Under the pieces are notes generated by a model. That model was not told where the DNA came from and made no database searches. It saw nothing but the letters and a program-made list of their open reading frames with translations. DNA of 64,000 nt from Pararhodobacter sp. CCB-MM2 (GTDB lineage Bacteria > Pseudomonadota > Alphaproteobacteria > Rhodobacterales > Rhodobacteraceae): the NCBI RefSeq assembly GCF_001691415.1, contig NZ_LRRR01000001.1, positions 496,001-560,000 on the forward strand. The letters are read 5' to 3'. Made by a program: the position numbers and the translations under genes. Of this stretch, positions 8,165 through 16,635 are shown one piece after another (within the stretch, counting starts at the first letter, position 1; each line of letters begins with the position of its first letter).

Positions 8165-9118
8165 ATGCTGAGCAGGACCGCCGACAACCTCTTCTGGCTC
8201 GCCCGCTACATGGAGCGCGCCGAAACCGCCGCCCGACTGCTGGAGGTGGGCGCGCGCATCGCCATGCTGCCCAACTCGGAACAGGGCTATCGCAACGAAT
8301 GGGAAGCGCTGCTGCACGCCGGCGGTTCCTATGACGCCTTCGCCGCGAAATACGGCGACCCGGTGCAGCGCAATATCGAGAGCCACCTGTTCTTCGATTA
8401 CGAGAACCCCTCCTCGGTCGCCTCCTGCATCACGCGCGCGCGGGAAAACGGCCGGATCGTCCGCACCGCGCTGACCACGCAGGTCTGGGACGCGCTGAAC
8501 ACCGCCTTTCAGGAGCTGCGTCAGATCGAGCGCGAGGCGCGCTCCGACCAATCGCTCAGCCGCCTGATCGACTGGACCCGCCGCCATTGCGCGACCGTCC
8601 GGGGCGCGATCGAATCGACGCTGTTGCGCAACGATGGCTGGGACTTCCTGAACATCGGCTACAATCTGGAACGGGCGGATTCGACCGCACGTCTGCTGGA
8701 CGTGAAATACTACGTCCTGCTGCCACATGCCGATTTCGTGGGCTCGGGCCTCGACAATTACCAATGGCGCACGCTGCTGCGCGCCATGTCGCTGCACCGC
8801 GCCTTCCACTGGGCCTATGGCGGCGACATCACCGCGCACAAGATCGCGCATTTCCTGATCCTCAACCCGCAGACCCCGCGCGGCCTCGTGCCCTGCGTCG
8901 AGGCGCTGAACCTGCATCTGGACCGGCTGGCGCGCTATTACCGCCGCCCGACGCAGGCGCAGAACGCCGCGCGCAACATGATGGCGCGCATGTTCGAAAC
9001 CTCGACCGAGAGCGTCTTCGAAGAGGGCCTGCACGAGTTCCTCACCCGCTTCATCGGCGAGATCGCCGATCTGGGCGCGCGGGTCCACGAGGTCTACCTG
9101 TCCGGAGACGTGAAATGA
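8165..9118 (+). CDS. Alpha-E domain protein (DUF403)
   Basis: 317 residues, mostly helical by composition, beginning MLSRTADNLFWLARYMERAE, the hallmark start of the family. It begins 5 bases after the ATP-grasp gene and its TGA overlaps the ATG of the transglutaminase gene, so the three are translationally linked. Alpha-E proteins are nearly always paired with permuted ATP-grasp proteins and are thought to act with them, but no enzymatic activity is assigned. Cytoplasmic. Confidence 0.93.
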   Translation: MLSRTADNLFWLARYMERAETAARLLEVGARIAMLPNSEQGYRNEWEALLHAGGSYDAFAAKYGDPVQRNIESHLFFDYENPSSVASCITRARENGRIVRTALTTQVWDALNTAFQELRQIEREARSDQSLSRLIDWTRRHCATVRGAIESTLLRNDGWDFLNIGYNLERADSTARLLDVKYYVLLPHADFVGSGLDNYQWRTLLRAMSLHRAFHWAYGGDITAHKIAHFLILNPQTPRGLVPCVEALNLHLDRLARYYRRPTQAQNAARNMMARMFETSTESVFEEGLHEFLTRFIGEIADLGARVHEVYLSGDVK

Positions 9119-9921
9119 GGCTGATCGTCGAGCATGTGACGACCTATCGCTATGACCAGCCGGTGCGCGCGGTGGTGCAGAGCCATCGCCTGCTGCCGAC
9201 CAAATGCGACAACCAGATCACCCATCGCTGGCAGGTCGCGGTCAGCGACGGCATGATGGGCGGCTCGTTCCGCGATGGCGCCGGCGACATGATCCAGGCG
9301 TGGAGCGTGCGCGGCCCGGTCGACCATATCGAGGTGAAAGTCACCGGCGAGGTGACGACGACCGACCTGTCGGGCGTGCTGCGCGGCAACCGCGAATGCA
9401 TCCCGCCCGTCGCCTGGCTGGGGGAAACCGCGCCCACCATGCCCGATGCCGCCCTGCGTGAGCTGGCGAGGTCGGTGAGCGATAGCAACCCGTTGGGACT
9501 GGCCCATGCGCTCTCGGGCGCGGTGGCCGAGGCCATCGTCTACAAACCCGGAGCGACCGACGCCCATACCACGGCGGCCGAGGCGCTGGCCTTGGGCGAA
9601 GGCGTCTGTCAGGACCATGCCCATGCGCTGATCTGCTGCGCCCGGCTGCACGACCTGCCGGCGCGCTATGTCTCGGGCTACCTGTTCACCGATGCCGACG
9701 GCAAGCCGCACGAGGCCGCCCATGCCTGGGCCGAGGTGCATATCGACGGCCTCGGCTGGGTCGGCTTTGATCCCGCCAACGCCTGTTGCCCGGATGAGCG
9801 TTACATCCGCCTCGGCTGCGGGATGGATGCACAGGCGGCGGCGCCGATCCGTGGCACCACGCGTGGTCCGGGCAGCGAGTCGATGGAAATCGCCGTTGCG
9901 GTCGCCTCGGCGCAACAGTAA
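9115..9921 (+). CDS. Transglutaminase-like cysteine peptidase
   Basis: 268 residues from ATG 9115, overlapping the previous stop as ATGA. The N-terminal beta domain (MRLIVEHVTTYRYDQPV) is typical of this bacterial transglutaminase-like group, and the papain-like triad is visible: Cys in GEGVCQDHAH, His in AAHAWAEV, Asp in GFDPANACC. No signal peptide, so cytoplasmic. In this gene neighbourhood the protein is expected to cleave or transfer amide bonds on the product of the ATP-grasp/alpha-E pair; that is inference from context. Confidence 0.93.
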   Translation: MRLIVEHVTTYRYDQPVRAVVQSHRLLPTKCDNQITHRWQVAVSDGMMGGSFRDGAGDMIQAWSVRGPVDHIEVKVTGEVTTTDLSGVLRGNRECIPPVAWLGETAPTMPDAALRELARSVSDSNPLGLAHALSGAVAEAIVYKPGATDAHTTAAEALALGEGVCQDHAHALICCARLHDLPARYVSGYLFTDADGKPHEAAHAWAEVHIDGLGWVGFDPANACCPDERYIRLGCGMDAQAAAPIRGTTRGPGSESMEIAVAVASAQQ

Positions 9922-9983
9922 ATACAGGTCTTCTCGATGCCCCTTTCCGGGGGCATTCTTCCCCTCGGATACGGCACGCCTCG

Positions 9984-10709
9984 ATGACCTATTGCGTCGG
10001 ATTGCTCCTGAAGGCCGGCATGGTGCTCCTGTCGGACACCCGCACCAATGCGGGGCTCGACAACATTGCTACCTATCGCAAGATGTTCGTGTTCGAGGAA
10101 CCCGGTGACCGCTGCATCGTGCTGCTGACCGCCGGAAGCCTCTCGGTTACCCAGACCACCCTCGCCCGCCTGCGCGACGCCATCGAGCATCCCGAAACCG
10201 AGGATACCCCCTCGATCATGCAGGCCCAGACCATGCTGGAAGTCGCCGAGATCGTCGGCAACACGCTGGCCTCGGTGCGGCAGGATATCGACAGCAAGAT
10301 GCAGGCCTCGAAGGTCTCGACCTCGGCCTCGATGATCGTCGCGGGGCAGCGCAAGGGCGGCGCGATGCGCATGTTCCTGATCTACCCCGAGGGCAATTTC
10401 ATCGAAGCCACCGAGGACACGCCCTATCTGCAGATCGGCGAGCATAAATATGGCAAGCCGATCCTCGACCGGGTGGTGACGCCGGATACGACGCTCGATG
10501 ACGCGCGCAAGGCGGTGTTCCTGTCGATGGATTCGACCCTGCGCTCGAACCTATCGGTCGGCATGCCGCTCGATTACGCGGTGATCGAGAAGGACGCCTG
10601 CCGCATCACGCACAAGCAGCGGATCGAAGCCCAGGACGAGGATTTCCGCGCCATGTCGCAGGCCTGGTCCAACGCCCTGCGCGACGGCTTCCAGAAGATC
10701 GAGATCTGA
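9984..10709 (+). CDS. Anbu-type proteasome-related protease
   Basis: 241 residues starting MTYCVGLLLKAGMVLLSDTRTNAG. Removal of Met1 would expose Thr2 as the N-terminal nucleophile, and LSDTRTNAG with the aspartate and the RKMF basic segment match the Anbu (ancestral beta-subunit) branch of proteasome-like hydrolases rather than HslV. No HslU-like ATPase gene is adjacent. It lies 62 bases after the transglutaminase gene in the same direction and completes the conserved ATP-grasp/alpha-E/transglutaminase/Anbu set. Cytoplasmic oligomeric peptidase by family; peptidase activity has been weak or absent in studied members. Confidence 0.93.
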   Translation: MTYCVGLLLKAGMVLLSDTRTNAGLDNIATYRKMFVFEEPGDRCIVLLTAGSLSVTQTTLARLRDAIEHPETEDTPSIMQAQTMLEVAEIVGNTLASVRQDIDSKMQASKVSTSASMIVAGQRKGGAMRMFLIYPEGNFIEATEDTPYLQIGEHKYGKPILDRVVTPDTTLDDARKAVFLSMDSTLRSNLSVGMPLDYAVIEKDACRITHKQRIEAQDEDFRAMSQAWSNALRDGFQKIEI

Positions 10710-10834
10710 TCCACGCCTGCCGCCGCCTGCCCCCGCGTCAGCCGGAACCACCTGCCCTACCCCCAAGTTTTTCCAGTCGCCACCCATTTGCGACGGTGGC
10801 GCGCGCGTTTGCGCCAACGCCCGCCTGCCTGCTG

Positions 10835-10863
10835 TTGACGCGGCGGTCAGGCGGGGGCATCAA
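10835..10863 (+). promoter_or_regulatory. Candidate promoter of pgk
   Basis: TTGACG (10835-10840), 17-base spacer, CATCAA (10858-10863), about 39 bases before the pgk start. The -35 is good and the -10 is weak. Confidence 0.4.
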
Positions 10864-10901
10864 ACGGGCAGACAGAACGCATAGCGGGCAAGGAACAGGC
10901 C

Positions 10902-12089
10902 ATGAATTTCAAGACCCTCGACCAGATCGACTTTGCCGGCAAGACCGCACTGGTGCGCGTCGACATCAACGTCCCGTTCGAGAACGGTCAGGTCAGCGAC
11001 TTCACCCGCATCGACGCCGTTCTGCCCACCATCCGTGACATCGCGGCAGCCGGCGGTAAAGTGGTCCTGCTGGCGCATTTCGGGCGTCCCAAAGGCAAGG
11101 TCGTGCCCGAGATGTCCCTGCGTCAGGTCCAGCCGGCGCTGGAAGCGCGCCTTGGCCAACCCGTCGCCTTCGCCGAGGATTGCATCGGCAAACCGGCCAA
11201 GGACGCCGTCTCGGCCCTGAAGCCGGGCGAGGTCCTGCTGCTGGAGAACACCCGTTTCCATGCAGGCGAGGAGAAGAACGACAAGATGCTCGCCGCCGGC
11301 CTCGCCGCGCTGGGCGATGTCTATGTCAACGACGCCTTCTCGGCCGCGCACCGGGCCCATGCCTCGACGGAAGGCATCGCAAAGCTGCTGCCGTCCTGCG
11401 CCGGGCGCCTGATGGAGGCCGAGTTGACCGCGCTCGACGCGGCACTGGGCAACCCGCAGCGCCCGGTGGTGGCGGTTGTCGGCGGCGCCAAGGTGTCGAC
11501 CAAGCTGGACCTGCTGGGCAACCTCATCACCAAGGTCGATGCGCTGGTGATCGGCGGCGGCATGGCCAACACGTTCCTTGCGGCGATGGGCCAGCCGGTC
11601 GGCACCTCGCTGTGCGAGCATGACCTCGCCGATACCGCGCGCGAGATCATCACCAAGGCCAAGGCCGTCGGCTGCAAACTGGTGCTGCCCGTCGATCTGG
11701 TCGTCGCGCGGGAATTCAAGGCCCATGCCGACCATCAGATCGTCACCGAATGCCCGGCGGATGCGATGATCCTCGACGCAGGCCCCGCCAGCGTGGAACA
11801 GATTGCAGACATCTTTAGCGGATCGCGGACCCTGATCTGGAACGGCCCTCTCGGCGCGTTCGAGTTGGAACCCTTTGACACCGCAACCAATTCCGCCGCG
11901 CGCAAAGCTGCCGAATTGACCCGCGCTGGCACGCTGGTTTCCGTCGCCGGCGGTGGGGACACGGTGGCCGCCCTCAATCGTGCTGGCGCGGCGCAGGATT
12001 TCACTTATATTTCTACGGCCGGGGGTGCTTTCCTCGAATGGATGGAAGGCAAGGAACTGCCCGGTGTGGCCGCTCTGGAGGCTGAATGA
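10902..12089 (+). CDS. pgk: Phosphoglycerate kinase
   Basis: 395 residues, normal length. Substrate-binding [12 protein letters not shown] at the N-terminus, HFGRPKG, the [13 protein letters not shown] segment, [14 protein letters not shown], the GGGMANTFL nucleotide-domain motif and C-terminal [11 protein letters not shown] are all present. It transfers phosphate from 1,3-bisphosphoglycerate to ADP in glycolysis, and works in reverse in gluconeogenesis. The stop overlaps the ATG of a small downstream gene. Confidence 0.98.
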   Translation: MNFKTLDQIDFAGKTALVRVDINVPFENGQVSDFTRIDAVLPTIRDIAAAGGKVVLLAHFGRPKGKVVPEMSLRQVQPALEARLGQPVAFAEDCIGKPAKDAVSALKPGEVLLLENTRFHAGEEKNDKMLAAGLAALGDVYVNDAFSAAHRAHASTEGIAKLLPSCAGRLMEAELTALDAALGNPQRPVVAVVGGAKVSTKLDLLGNLITKVDALVIGGGMANTFLAAMGQPVGTSLCEHDLADTAREIITKAKAVGCKLVLPVDLVVAREFKAHADHQIVTECPADAMILDAGPASVEQIADIFSGSRTLIWNGPLGAFELEPFDTATNSAARKAAELTRAGTLVSVAGGGDTVAALNRAGAAQDFTYISTAGGAFLEWMEGKELPGVAALEAE

Positions 12090-12364
12090 ACACGCGTGAT
12101 CCTGATGACCCCAAGGGGCTCATTCGCGAAGCGTACAAGATCGAGGGGATCAGTGAAGCTGAGTGCCGCTCGATCCTGATCGACTGGGCGTTGAGCCTGC
12201 CGGACGGAAGCGACTACACGGCCAGTGCCGCCCGCCTCGCGCAGGCCGACCGCCCGGCTGACCATCCGATGACCCTGCTGCTGGACGCGGCCGGCGCGTC
12301 GGTGGCGGGCACCGGACGCCGCCGCGGTGGCCGTGCTTCCCGCGTGGAGCGGGGCGCGGCCTGA
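12086..12364 (+). CDS. Small conserved protein coupled to pgk
   Basis: 92 residues; ATG overlaps the pgk stop (ATGA), implying translational coupling. The body ([20 protein letters not shown]...LPDG) is acidic and helical, followed by a basic glycine/arginine tail ([14 protein letters not shown]). No known domain or function is recognised. Reading frame, composition and overlap support a real gene; the arginine-rich end could bind nucleic acid, but that is speculation. Confidence 0.75.
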   Translation: MNTRDPDDPKGLIREAYKIEGISEAECRSILIDWALSLPDGSDYTASAARLAQADRPADHPMTLLLDAAGASVAGTGRRRGGRASRVERGAA

Positions 12365-12379
12365 GGCTGAGTTGTATCA

Positions 12380-12437
12380 CTCCGGCCAAATGTCGGAGAG
12401 TTTCTGTACCAACGCGCCGCAATGACTGGACGGCGCG
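12380..12437 (+). terminator. Two hairpins after the pgk operon
   Basis: CTCCG (12380-12384)/CGGAG (12394-12398) and the stronger CGCGCCG (12413-12419)/CGGCGCG (12431-12437). No real T-run follows, so termination is possible but not certain. Confidence 0.4.
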
Positions 12438-12491
12438 CTTGGGAGTATTACCCTTATCGCCATCCCTTTGCTGATTGGCGCCTTGTTTTCC

Positions 12492-13475
12492 ATGCCCTTT
12501 CCCTATCCCTCCGCTACCACTGGTTTTATTGCCCTCGCCGCGCTGATCGGCCTTGCCGGCTGTGCTGCCCTCGTCGAGAACCGCGCCGACACCCGTGAGA
12601 CGGAGTGGGAAACCGAGACCCCACCCAGCGGCCAGTTCGTCGAGGTCGAGGGCCATCGCATCCACCTCATGGTGACCGGACGGGCCCGCGGCACCGCGCC
12701 CGATCTGGTGCTGATCCACGGCGCCAACGGCAATCTGCGCGACTTCACCTTCGACCTCGTACCGCGTCTGGAAAGCCGCTACCGCATCATCGCGCTGGAT
12801 CGTCCCGGCCTTGGCTATTCCGACAGCTGGGGCGAGGCTGACAGCGATCCCCGCCTGCAGGCGCGCGTCCTGCGTGAAGCGGCGGAACAGGTCGGGCTGA
12901 GCCGCCCCATCGTGCTGGGCCATTCCTATGGCGGCGCCGTCGCCACCGCCTGGGCCCTGCAAGACCAGCAAGACACCGCGGCGCTGGTGCTTCTGGCCCC
13001 GGCGATCGAGCCCTGGGAAGGCGATCTGAGCTTCTGGTACAACCTTAACACCACCGCCCTCGGCGCGCCTGCCCGGGCCGTGGTCTCGGCCTTCGCGCCG
13101 GAATCCGCCGTCGATGCCGCGTTGGTCAATGTCTTCGACCCCGCCCCCGTGCCCGAGGGTTACGGCGAGCATCTGGGCGTCGGCCTGTCGCTGCGCCGCG
13201 ACTCGCAGGCCAACAACAACCGGCAGGTCAATGCGCTGCTGGGTTACGTGACCGAGATGCAGCCGCATTATCCCGAACTGACGCTGCCGATCGAGATCCT
13301 GCACGGCGACGCGGATGTAACGGTCGGCCTCGACATCCATTCGCGCCGCTTCGTGGGGGAAGTCCCCTCCGCCCGGCTGGAGGTGCTCGAGGGCGCGGGC
13401 CATATGCTGCAACACACCCATCTGGATGCGGTCATCGCCGCCCTCGCCCGCGCCCGTCGCCGCGCCGGGTTGTGA
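12492..13475 (+). CDS. Alpha/beta hydrolase, predicted lipoprotein
   Basis: 327 residues from ATG 12492 (an upstream in-frame TTG is less likely). The N-terminus has a hydrophobic stretch ending LIGLAGC, a lipobox, so the protein is probably membrane-anchored in the periplasm. The hydrolase fold shows the oxyanion loop LIHGANGN, nucleophile Ser in GHSYGG, an acidic residue in HGDADVTV and the catalytic His in GAGHMLQHTH. Substrate unknown; esterase or epoxide-hydrolase-like activity is possible. Convergent with the TSUP gene 9 bases away. Confidence 0.88.
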   Translation: MPFPYPSATTGFIALAALIGLAGCAALVENRADTRETEWETETPPSGQFVEVEGHRIHLMVTGRARGTAPDLVLIHGANGNLRDFTFDLVPRLESRYRIIALDRPGLGYSDSWGEADSDPRLQARVLREAAEQVGLSRPIVLGHSYGGAVATAWALQDQQDTAALVLLAPAIEPWEGDLSFWYNLNTTALGAPARAVVSAFAPESAVDAALVNVFDPAPVPEGYGEHLGVGLSLRRDSQANNNRQVNALLGYVTEMQPHYPELTLPIEILHGDADVTVGLDIHSRRFVGEVPSARLEVLEGAGHMLQHTHLDAVIAALARARRRAGL

Positions 13476-13484
13476 CAGGCGCTC

Positions 13485-14261
13485 TCAGAGCAACGCGCTG
13501 ATCCCGTCCCAGATCAGCTTCACGCCGACGATCAACACCATGGAATAGGTGAAGGGATAGAAGACCTCGGGGCCCATGCGCTTGATGATCGCCGCCCCGA
13601 TCCGCACCGAGATCACCGAGAGCGGCAGCAGCAGCGCGGCCGAGATCAGCACCTCCTGTTCGAACATCCCCAGCGCCGCATAGGGCACAACCTTCACGCT
13701 GTTGAGGATGGCGAAGAACAGCACCGAGGTGCCGGTGTACAGCTTCGGATCCAGCCGCTTGGGCAACACCTGGATCTGGAACAGCGGCCCCCCGGCATGC
13801 GCCACGAACGAGGTGAAGCCGGCAATCGTTCCCCACAGCCAGCCCATGCGCGAGACATAGCGCGGCGCCATGCCGATGAACCGGCCCAGTAACGCCCGCA
13901 AGGCGAACCCCAGCGCCACCAACCCGACCAGCAACCGCACCATCGCATCCGAGGTCACCGCCGCCGTGGCCCAGCCGATGACGATGCCGATCATCGCGGC
14001 GGGCAACATCACCTTCAGCACCTCGGTGTCGCGCCAATGCCGCCAGATCCAAAGACTGGCCGCGTCCATCGACAACAGGACGGGCAGCAAGACGGCAGCG
14101 GCCAGAACCGGCGGCATCACCAACGACATCACCGGCACGCCCATCAAGGCGAAGGCCCCGCCGAGCCCGCCCTTGGACAGCCCGACCAACCCCACGGCAA
14201 GCAGGGTCACCCACAGCATCGCCGGGCTGTGGAAAACGGTCCAGGTGTCAAGGAAAGTCAT
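13485..14261 (-). CDS. TauE/SafE (TSUP) family membrane transporter
   Basis: 258 residues with about eight hydrophobic segments. The N-terminal repeat signature GLSKGGLGGAFALMGVP and the second-half FTSFVAHAGGP are typical of TauE/SafE permeases, which are associated with export of sulfite or other small sulfur and organosulfonate anions. Inner membrane. It stands alone, about 18 kb from the sox genes, so a link to thiosulfate oxidation is only suggestive. Confidence 0.88.
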   Translation of the reverse strand: MTFLDTWTVFHSPAMLWVTLLAVGLVGLSKGGLGGAFALMGVPVMSLVMPPVLAAAVLLPVLLSMDAASLWIWRHWRDTEVLKVMLPAAMIGIVIGWATAAVTSDAMVRLLVGLVALGFALRALLGRFIGMAPRYVSRMGWLWGTIAGFTSFVAHAGGPLFQIQVLPKRLDPKLYTGTSVLFFAILNSVKVVPYAALGMFEQEVLISAALLLPLSVISVRIGAAIIKRMGPEVFYPFTYSMVLIVGVKLIWDGISALL

Positions 14262-14429
14262 GCGCGCGCCCTCAGGGCAGAGATCGCGGCGACGTCAGTC
14301 GGTTGGCAGAGGGGCATTGCGGCTCGCAGGCGGGGGGTGGAATGGCCGGACGGTAAACTCCTGCACAGGTAAAGAAAACCCCGCCCCTTGACCTGTCGCC
14401 CCGAATGCGCAGATATCGATCCGGAACGC

Positions 14430-14477
14430 ATGACCGATAAGGACTTGTGCATGTTGGAGCTTGTGCTGAACGCCTGA
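14430..14477 (+). CDS. Candidate 15-codon leader peptide upstream of TopAI-like gene
   Basis: ATG at 14430 opens a short frame reading MTDKDLCMLELVLNA that stops with TGA at 14475-14477. A weak GGAAC ribosome site lies at 14423-14427. The stop codon coincides with the first bases of a strong hairpin (14476-14502), and the TopAI-like start lies 89 bases further on. This geometry suggests a regulatory upstream ORF. It is a prediction: one short frame in GC-rich DNA can arise by chance. Confidence 0.4.
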   Translation: MTDKDLCMLELVLNA

Positions 14478-14539
14478 TCACTGCCGCCGAGGCGGAGTGA
14501 TCCACCGAGGGAACCGCGACCGCCGCGAGTGCTCCCTCG
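14476..14539 (+). promoter_or_regulatory. Structured leader of the TopAI-like gene (two hairpins)
   Basis: Hairpin 1: GATCACT (14476-14482) pairs with AGTGATC (14496-14502), with an inner CCGC/GCGG. Hairpin 2: CGAGGGA (14506-14512) with TCCCTCG (14533-14539) and an inner CGCG/CGCG. Neither has a T-run. They fill the space between the predicted leader peptide and the coding start. A six-codon frame (14544-14564) ends 2 bases before the TopAI-like ATG and may only be chance. Confidence 0.5.
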
Positions 14540-14566
14540 AGACATGGATTTCACACAGGACTGACA

Positions 14567-14827
14567 ATGAATATTTCCAGACAGGAACAGCGCGTGCTGC
14601 ACGTGCTGGCCCAAGGCGGTTGCATCCGCTACCAGCGCGGCCCCAACGGCCGCCTGTTGAGTGTCGATTGCATCACCCATGACGGGGCGTTTCTGACCGA
14701 TTGCACGCTCGACGTCGTCGGCCGACTGAAGCGCAAACGCCTGATCGAAAGCCGCCATTCGAGCCCCTACCGGATCTCGGACCTCGGCCGCCGCTCGGTG
14801 CGCGCCCAACTCGACAACCGCGCCTGA
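14567..14827 (+). CDS. YjhX/TopAI-family protein (topoisomerase I inhibitor-type toxin)
   Basis: 86 residues, [18 protein letters not shown], matching the UPF0386/YjhX family start (MNLSRQEQRTLHVLA), with the family core [23 protein letters not shown] and the ending [12 protein letters not shown] six bases before ATG is a good ribosome site. In E. coli YjhX (TopAI) inhibits DNA topoisomerase I and is countered by YjhQ, an acetyltransferase-like protein encoded next to it. No YjhQ homologue lies in this window: the flanking genes are a TSUP transporter and moaA. The protein is expected in the cytoplasm; whether it is toxic here is unknown. Confidence 0.9.
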   Translation: MNISRQEQRVLHVLAQGGCIRYQRGPNGRLLSVDCITHDGAFLTDCTLDVVGRLKRKRLIESRHSSPYRISDLGRRSVRAQLDNRA

Positions 14828-14836
14828 CACCGAACC

Positions 14837-14895
14837 CCGGAGGGGCTTGCCGCCCCTCCGGACCTCCCAGCGAGTATTTGGGACAAAGTGAAAGT
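14837..14895 (+). repeat. 3'-end composite repeat, copy 2 (hairpin plus tail)
   Basis: Perfect 10-bp hairpin CCGGAGGGGC (14837-14846)/GCCCCTCCGG (14852-14861), followed by CCTCCCAGCGAGTATTTGGG and then ACAAAGTGAAAG. It is the likely terminator of the TopAI-like gene and shares its tail with copy 1 at 1211. Confidence 0.7.
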
Positions 14896-14928
14896 GCAGC
14901 GCGGCACCCGATGGCGCTCGCCCCCACT

Positions 14929-14990
14929 ATCTTCGTTCTGAAAATATCCTGGGGGGTGAGGCCGCAGGCCGAGGGGGGCAAAGCCCCCCT
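14929..14990 (-). repeat. 3'-end composite repeat, copy 3 (inverted)
   Basis: Contains CGTTCTGAAAATATCCTGGG, then GC-rich sequence with hairpin GGGGGGC/GCCCCCC around AAA (to 14990). Read on the minus strand it is hairpin then tail, the order expected for the 3' end of moaA. The remaining bases to 15075 hold further GC palindromes but no gene. Confidence 0.7.
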
Positions 14991-15075
14991 GATGCCGAGC
15001 GAAGCGAGGCCCCCTTGCCTTGTTGGTCGCCCGAAGACGCGGCGCCGCAGGCGTCGTGTCTGAGGGAGAAACCCC

Positions 15076-16086
15076 TCACCCGCCGGTATGGCTCATGTGC
15101 CGGCTGACCTGCCCCGCGACTTTCTGACGGGAATAGTCGAAATCATGCCCCTTGGGCTTGCGCGCGATGGCAGCACGGATCGCATCCTCCAGCAGCGCAT
15201 CGTCCTCCGACGCCCGCAGGGGCGCGCGCAGATCCGCCACGTCTTCTTGGCCCAGACACATGAACAACTCCCCGGTGCAAGTCAGGCGCACGCGGTTGCA
15301 GCTTTCACAGAAGTTATGCGTCAGCGGCGTGATGAAACCGATCTTCTGACCCGTCTCCTCCAGCCGCACATAGCGAGCGGGGCCGCCGGTGCGCTCGGCG
15401 AGATCGGTCAGCGTGTAGCGCTCTGCCAGACGCGCGCGCAGGTCCTTCAGCGGCCAATATTGATCCAGCCGCGCTTCTTCGGACATGTCGCCCATCGGCA
15501 TGACCTCGATGAAGGTCAGATCATGCCCCTCGGCCGCACACCATTCGGCGATCGGGAACAGCTCATCCTCGTTGAAGCCCTTCAACGCCACCACGTTCAG
15601 CTTTACCCGCAGCCCGGCCGCCTTTGCCGCCTCGATGCCCTTCAACACCTGCGGCAGCCGGCCCCAACGGGTGATCTGCGCAAATTTCGCGTCATCGAGC
15701 GTATCGAGCGACACGTTGATCCGCTTCACCCCCACATCTGCCAAGGGCTGCGCGAACTTCGCCAGCTGCGAGCCATTGGTGGTCAGGGTCAGCTCCTTCA
15801 GCGCGCCGGTGGCCAGATGCCGGCTCATCGCTTCGAAGAAGGTCATGATCCCCTTGCGCACCAGCGGCTCGCCCCCGGTGATCCGCAGCTTCTCCACCCC
15901 CATGCCGACGAAGGCCGTGCACAGGCGGTCCAGCTCCTCCAACGTCAGCAATTCCTTCTTCGGCAGGAAGGTCATGTGCTCGGCCATGCAATAGGTGCAG
16001 CGGAAATCGCAGCGGTCGGTGACCGAGACCCGCAGGTACTGGATCGCACGGGCAAAGGGATCGATGAGCGGGGCTTGCTGGGTCAT
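15076..16086 (-). CDS. moaA: GTP 3',8-cyclase, molybdenum cofactor biosynthesis
   Basis: 336 residues. The radical-SAM cysteine motif CDFRCTYC lies near residues 27-34, followed by the SAM-binding GGEP segment ([11 protein letters not shown]). The C-terminal cluster cysteines are visible in [22 protein letters not shown], and the chain ends with the required Gly-Gly (MSHTGG). It converts GTP to 3',8-cyclo-7,8-dihydro-GTP, the first step to molybdopterin. SoxC in this window and other molybdoenzymes would need this cofactor. Isolated from other moa genes here. Confidence 0.97.
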   Translation of the reverse strand: MTQQAPLIDPFARAIQYLRVSVTDRCDFRCTYCMAEHMTFLPKKELLTLEELDRLCTAFVGMGVEKLRITGGEPLVRKGIMTFFEAMSRHLATGALKELTLTTNGSQLAKFAQPLADVGVKRINVSLDTLDDAKFAQITRWGRLPQVLKGIEAAKAAGLRVKLNVVALKGFNEDELFPIAEWCAAEGHDLTFIEVMPMGDMSEEARLDQYWPLKDLRARLAERYTLTDLAERTGGPARYVRLEETGQKIGFITPLTHNFCESCNRVRLTCTGELFMCLGQEDVADLRAPLRASEDDALLEDAIRAAIARKPKGHDFDYSRQKVAGQVSRHMSHTGG

Positions 16087-16188
16087 GGCGGGCAGTGTCT
16101 CCTCAAGGGTTGAAACCTAATACCCGTTCACGCAAGCGGCAAGGGAGCGACCTTGCCGCAACCGGGGGTCAGCGCTAGACTTTCGGCC

Positions 16189-16635
16189 ATGCGCAGTCTT
16201 ATCCCAACCCCCGTCCTCCTTCTGGCCTTGGCCCCCCTGTTCACCGCCTGCTCGCTGCCGTTCTTCAGCGGCGACGACCGGCCCGATGCCCCCGTGGCCG
16301 CCGCGCCCGCCGACGCGACCGAGATGGCCGGCACCGCGCCGGGCGCCGATGCCGACGGCAACGTGCCGCCGCCGCCCGAAGCCGCCTCGGACGGTCTGCT
16401 GGGCGAGACGCTCGCCGGCCTCGGAGGCACCGCGCCGGGCAATTGGGTGATGACCGGCCTCGTCAGCGAAACGCAACAGGGCCGGGTCGAGACCGCCTCG
16501 GGCGGGTCGCTCGATGTCGAGCTGCGGCCCTCGGGCGCTGCGCCCACGGCGGGCAGCACGATCTCCGTTCAGGCGATGCAGGCGCTCGGCCTGCCGCTGG
16601 GCCAATTGGCGACGCTGCGCGTCTATACCGAGTAA
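16189..16635 (+). CDS. Small predicted lipoprotein of unknown function
   Basis: 148 residues starting MRSLIPTPVLLLALAPLFTAC, a signal peptide ending in a plausible lipobox. The next ~50 residues are low-complexity Ala/Pro/Asp-rich. The C-terminal part (NWVMTGLVSETQQGRVETASGGSLDVELRPSG...AGSTISVQAMQALGLPL) is a small compact domain that I do not recognise. Divergent from moaA by about 100 bases and overlapping 13 bases tail-to-tail with the next gene. Probably periplasmic, membrane-anchored. Confidence 0.75.
   Translation: MRSLIPTPVLLLALAPLFTACSLPFFSGDDRPDAPVAAAPADATEMAGTAPGADADGNVPPPPEAASDGLLGETLAGLGGTAPGNWVMTGLVSETQQGRVETASGGSLDVELRPSGAAPTAGSTISVQAMQALGLPLGQLATLRVYTE

Noticed and set aside
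14991..15075. GC-rich palindromes such as GAGGCCGCAGGCCGAG resembling a BOX-type element or CRISPR repeat
   Set aside because: No regularly spaced repeats and no spacers; best seen as part of the terminator-rich region between convergent genes.
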